Assembly (NCBI GenBank): GCA_964595625.1
Contig: CAZQQU010000005.1
Coordinates: 62,001-126,000 of the forward strand
DNA length: 64,000 nucleotides
Direction: 5' to 3'
Origin: CAZQQU01 sp964595625
GTDB taxonomy: Bacteria > Bacteroidota > Bacteroidia > Flavobacteriales > Flavobacteriaceae
Part shown: in pieces, positions 62,620 to 64,000 of the stretch
Numbering within the stretch: the first letter of the stretch is position 1
How the letters are laid out: each line of letters starts with the position of its first letter
Position numbers and translations under genes: made by a program
Notes under the pieces: generated by a model
Told to the model about the DNA's origin: nothing
Database searches by the model: none
The model's input: the letters and a program-made list of their open reading frames with translations, nothing else

Positions 62620-64000
62620 ATGAAAAATTTTATTTTCGGTTTTTTACTCATCGGGGCTTCCCATATTTTTGGTCAAATTAACTTTTCCCATGAAACCTTT
62701 AATCCCTTAGGAAATTATACCATTTGCACCGTTGATATGAATGGGGACTATTTGGATGATATCGTTTCGGTACACAATACCTTTATACAAATTTTTTATC
62801 AAAATCCGGATGGCACTTTTACTGAACAAATCTTCGATGTGGCTCCTATTACTTACTTGCCTTCTTGGAGCATTGCTGCCGGAGACCTCACCGGAACCGG
62901 GTATCGAGATTTATTGTTTGGAAGTAGTAATGGAGCCGGTTTTATGATGGCTAATGAAGACGGAACTGGTTTTACCGAACAAGCAGGACCAGAATTTATT
63001 TTTTCACAGCGTTCTAACTTTGTAGATATAAATAATGACGGTCATTTAGACGGATTTGTTTGTCATGATGTGGCGCCCAATGTGTATTATATCAACGATG
63101 GGGAAGGTATTTTGGAATACCATCAAGGGGGCTTGGGCGATTATCCTTTAGGTGGGCATTATGGTTCGATATGGATTGATTACAACAACGATGGTCATAT
63201 CGATTTATTTATTGCCAAATGCAGTGGCGGCGGACAGGGTTCGGGTGCTAAATACAACGAACTTCATCGTAACAATGGCGACGGCACCTATACCGAAGTA
63301 GGAGAGGCTGCAGGACTCCGAGACCCGGTTCAAACTTGGTCTTCCGCTTGGGGGGATTTTGACAACGATGGTTATATGGATGTACTGGTAGGAGCTAATT
63401 CCTTTTCAGATGGAGGCCACAAATTGATGCGAAACAATGGAGACGGTACTTTTTCTGATGTAACTGCCGGTTCTGGTTTTGACATTTTTTCGGGCACCAG
63501 TCGAGAACATGTAACCTATGACTTTAATAATGACGGCTATTTAGACATCGCTGGAAATTCTCATAAGATTTTTATTAACCAGGGCGATATGACTTTTACG
63601 CCTGTTGACGTACCGTTTTCGGGAGCGGCATTTGGTGATTTAAACAACGATGGTTTTATCGATGCCATGATTAATCAAAATATCTATTACAACGACGGTA
63701 ATGACAACAACTGGGTGGTCGTTTACACACAAGGAGAGGAAAGTAACCGCGATGGTATTGGAGCTCGAGTTGAGGTATATAGTGCTTTAGGAAAACAAAT
63801 CCGAGATGTACGGAGTGGGGAAGGATTTCGATTTATGAGTACCATCAATGTGCACTTTGGATTGGGAAGTGATACTGAGATTGACAAAATAATCATCCGG
63901 TGGCCTTCGGGCATTGTTGATCAAGTAGATAATCCAGCTCTTAATCAAAGTCATTTAATTATCGAAGGCAGTACGGTAGTTTCAATTCCTGAGTTTGACC
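62620..64000 (+). CDS. FG-GAP/ASPIC-UnbV repeat exported protein (3' end outside window)
   Basis: The frame opens at ATG 62620 and is still open at the window end (460 codons). Signal peptide about 1-18 (FLLIGASHIFGQ). At least seven repeats carry calcium-binding-like D-x-[ND]-x-D-G loops (DMNGDYLDD, DINNDGHLDG, DYNNDGHIDL, DFDNDGYMDV, DFNNDGYLDI, DLNNDGFIDA) as in integrin-type beta-propellers. Near the cut end, DGIGARVEVY, IRDVRSGEGFRFMS, NVHFGLG and IIIRWPSGIVDQV match the ASPIC/UnbV module. A T9SS sorting domain may follow beyond the window; this is a guess. Confidence 0.88.
   Translation, partial: MKNFIFGFLLIGASHIFGQINFSHETFNPLGNYTICTVDMNGDYLDDIVSVHNTFIQIFYQNPDGTFTEQIFDVAPITYLPSWSIAAGDLTGTGYRDLLFGSSNGAGFMMANEDGTGFTEQAGPEFIFSQRSNFVDINNDGHLDGFVCHDVAPNVYYINDGEGILEYHQGGLGDYPLGGHYGSIWIDYNNDGHIDLFIAKCSGGGQGSGAKYNELHRNNGDGTYTEVGEAAGLRDPVQTWSSAWGDFDNDGYMDVLVGANSFSDGGHKLMRNNGDGTFSDVTAGSGFDIFSGTSREHVTYDFNNDGYLDIAGNSHKIFINQGDMTFTPVDVPFSGAAFGDLNNDGFIDAMINQNIYYNDGNDNNWVVVYTQGEESNRDGIGARVEVYSALGKQIRDVRSGEGFRFMSTINVHFGLGSDTEIDKIIIRWPSGIVDQVDNPALNQSHLIIEGSTVVSIPEFD

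Noticed and set aside
1..64000. tRNA, rRNA or CRISPR loci
   Set aside because: The intergenic gaps are short; none shows a cloverleaf with a T-arm consensus, rRNA-like sequence or regularly spaced repeats.

Overview
The window is a gene-dense, AT-rich chromosomal segment of a member of the Bacteroidota, most probably a gliding or formerly gliding marine Flavobacteriaceae. The main evidence is a complete gldK-gldL-gldM-gldN block (core of the type IX secretion system, T9SS), Bacteroidota-type lipoproteins (DUF5689, DUF4349, Ig-like), an IPExxxVDY-family protein between rnc and pyk, a TopA with lysine-rich C-terminal repeats, and candidate TTG-N(18-24)-TAnnTTTG promoters. The genus cannot be named from the sequence alone. 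I see no rRNA, tRNA, CRISPR array, prophage or intact insertion sequence. All product names come from reading motifs and family resemblance; no database search was run.

Layout. 1-8.5 kb: 3' end of topA, a degenerate arginase-fold protein, gldKLMN closed by a strong terminator, an FAD oxidoreductase, and DUF983 on the other strand. 8.5-15.5 kb: an ABC-F ATPase converging on a leftward block that reads, in transcription order, sigma-54 activator, lptE, TPR protein, secG, terminator, groS, groL. 15.7-18.4 kb: an isolated repeat-type lipoprotein in AT-rich surroundings, then miaB. 18.5-26.5 kb: envelope functions (metallophosphoesterase, DUF5689 lipoprotein with a TonB-dependent receptor, Ig-like lipoprotein, comF, coiled-coil membrane protein). 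26.7-35 kb: GH92 mannosidase; cphB-gltX (4-base overlap) facing away from cphA, i.e. cyanophycin breakdown and synthesis. 35-42 kb: tatA, M23 peptidase, GH3-type adenylase, thiL, a two-component pair and a retropepsin-like protein. 42-49 kb: tatD-rnpA, a structured intergenic element, DUF4349 lipoprotein, S41 protease, secreted protein, fatty acid hydroxylase-type enzyme, then leftward purN-CDF transporter-elaA. 49-60 kb: housekeeping, with fatty acid synthesis (acpP, fabF, fabH, accB, accC), rnc, pyk, ribE, pdxA and yceD-rpmF. 60-64 kb: a multi-hairpin element, a second FAD oxidoreductase, a diheme cytochrome lipoprotein and the 5' part of an FG-GAP/ASPIC-UnbV exported protein cut by the window end.

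The most interesting signals are regulatory. A sequence with exact sigma-54 (-24/-12) spacing lies just upstream of groS, in the same block as a gene for a GAFTGA-containing sigma-54 activator, and no CIRCE element is visible. Two compact multi-stem intergenic elements (43211-43305 and 60179-60285) look like structured RNAs or, for the second, a MITE-like repeat. Other points of interest are an arginase-fold protein beside the T9SS core that has lost three of six metal ligands, a response regulator with an intact receiver but an eroded output helix-turn-helix, and the divergent cyanophycin genes with a perfect 15-base palindrome before cphA.
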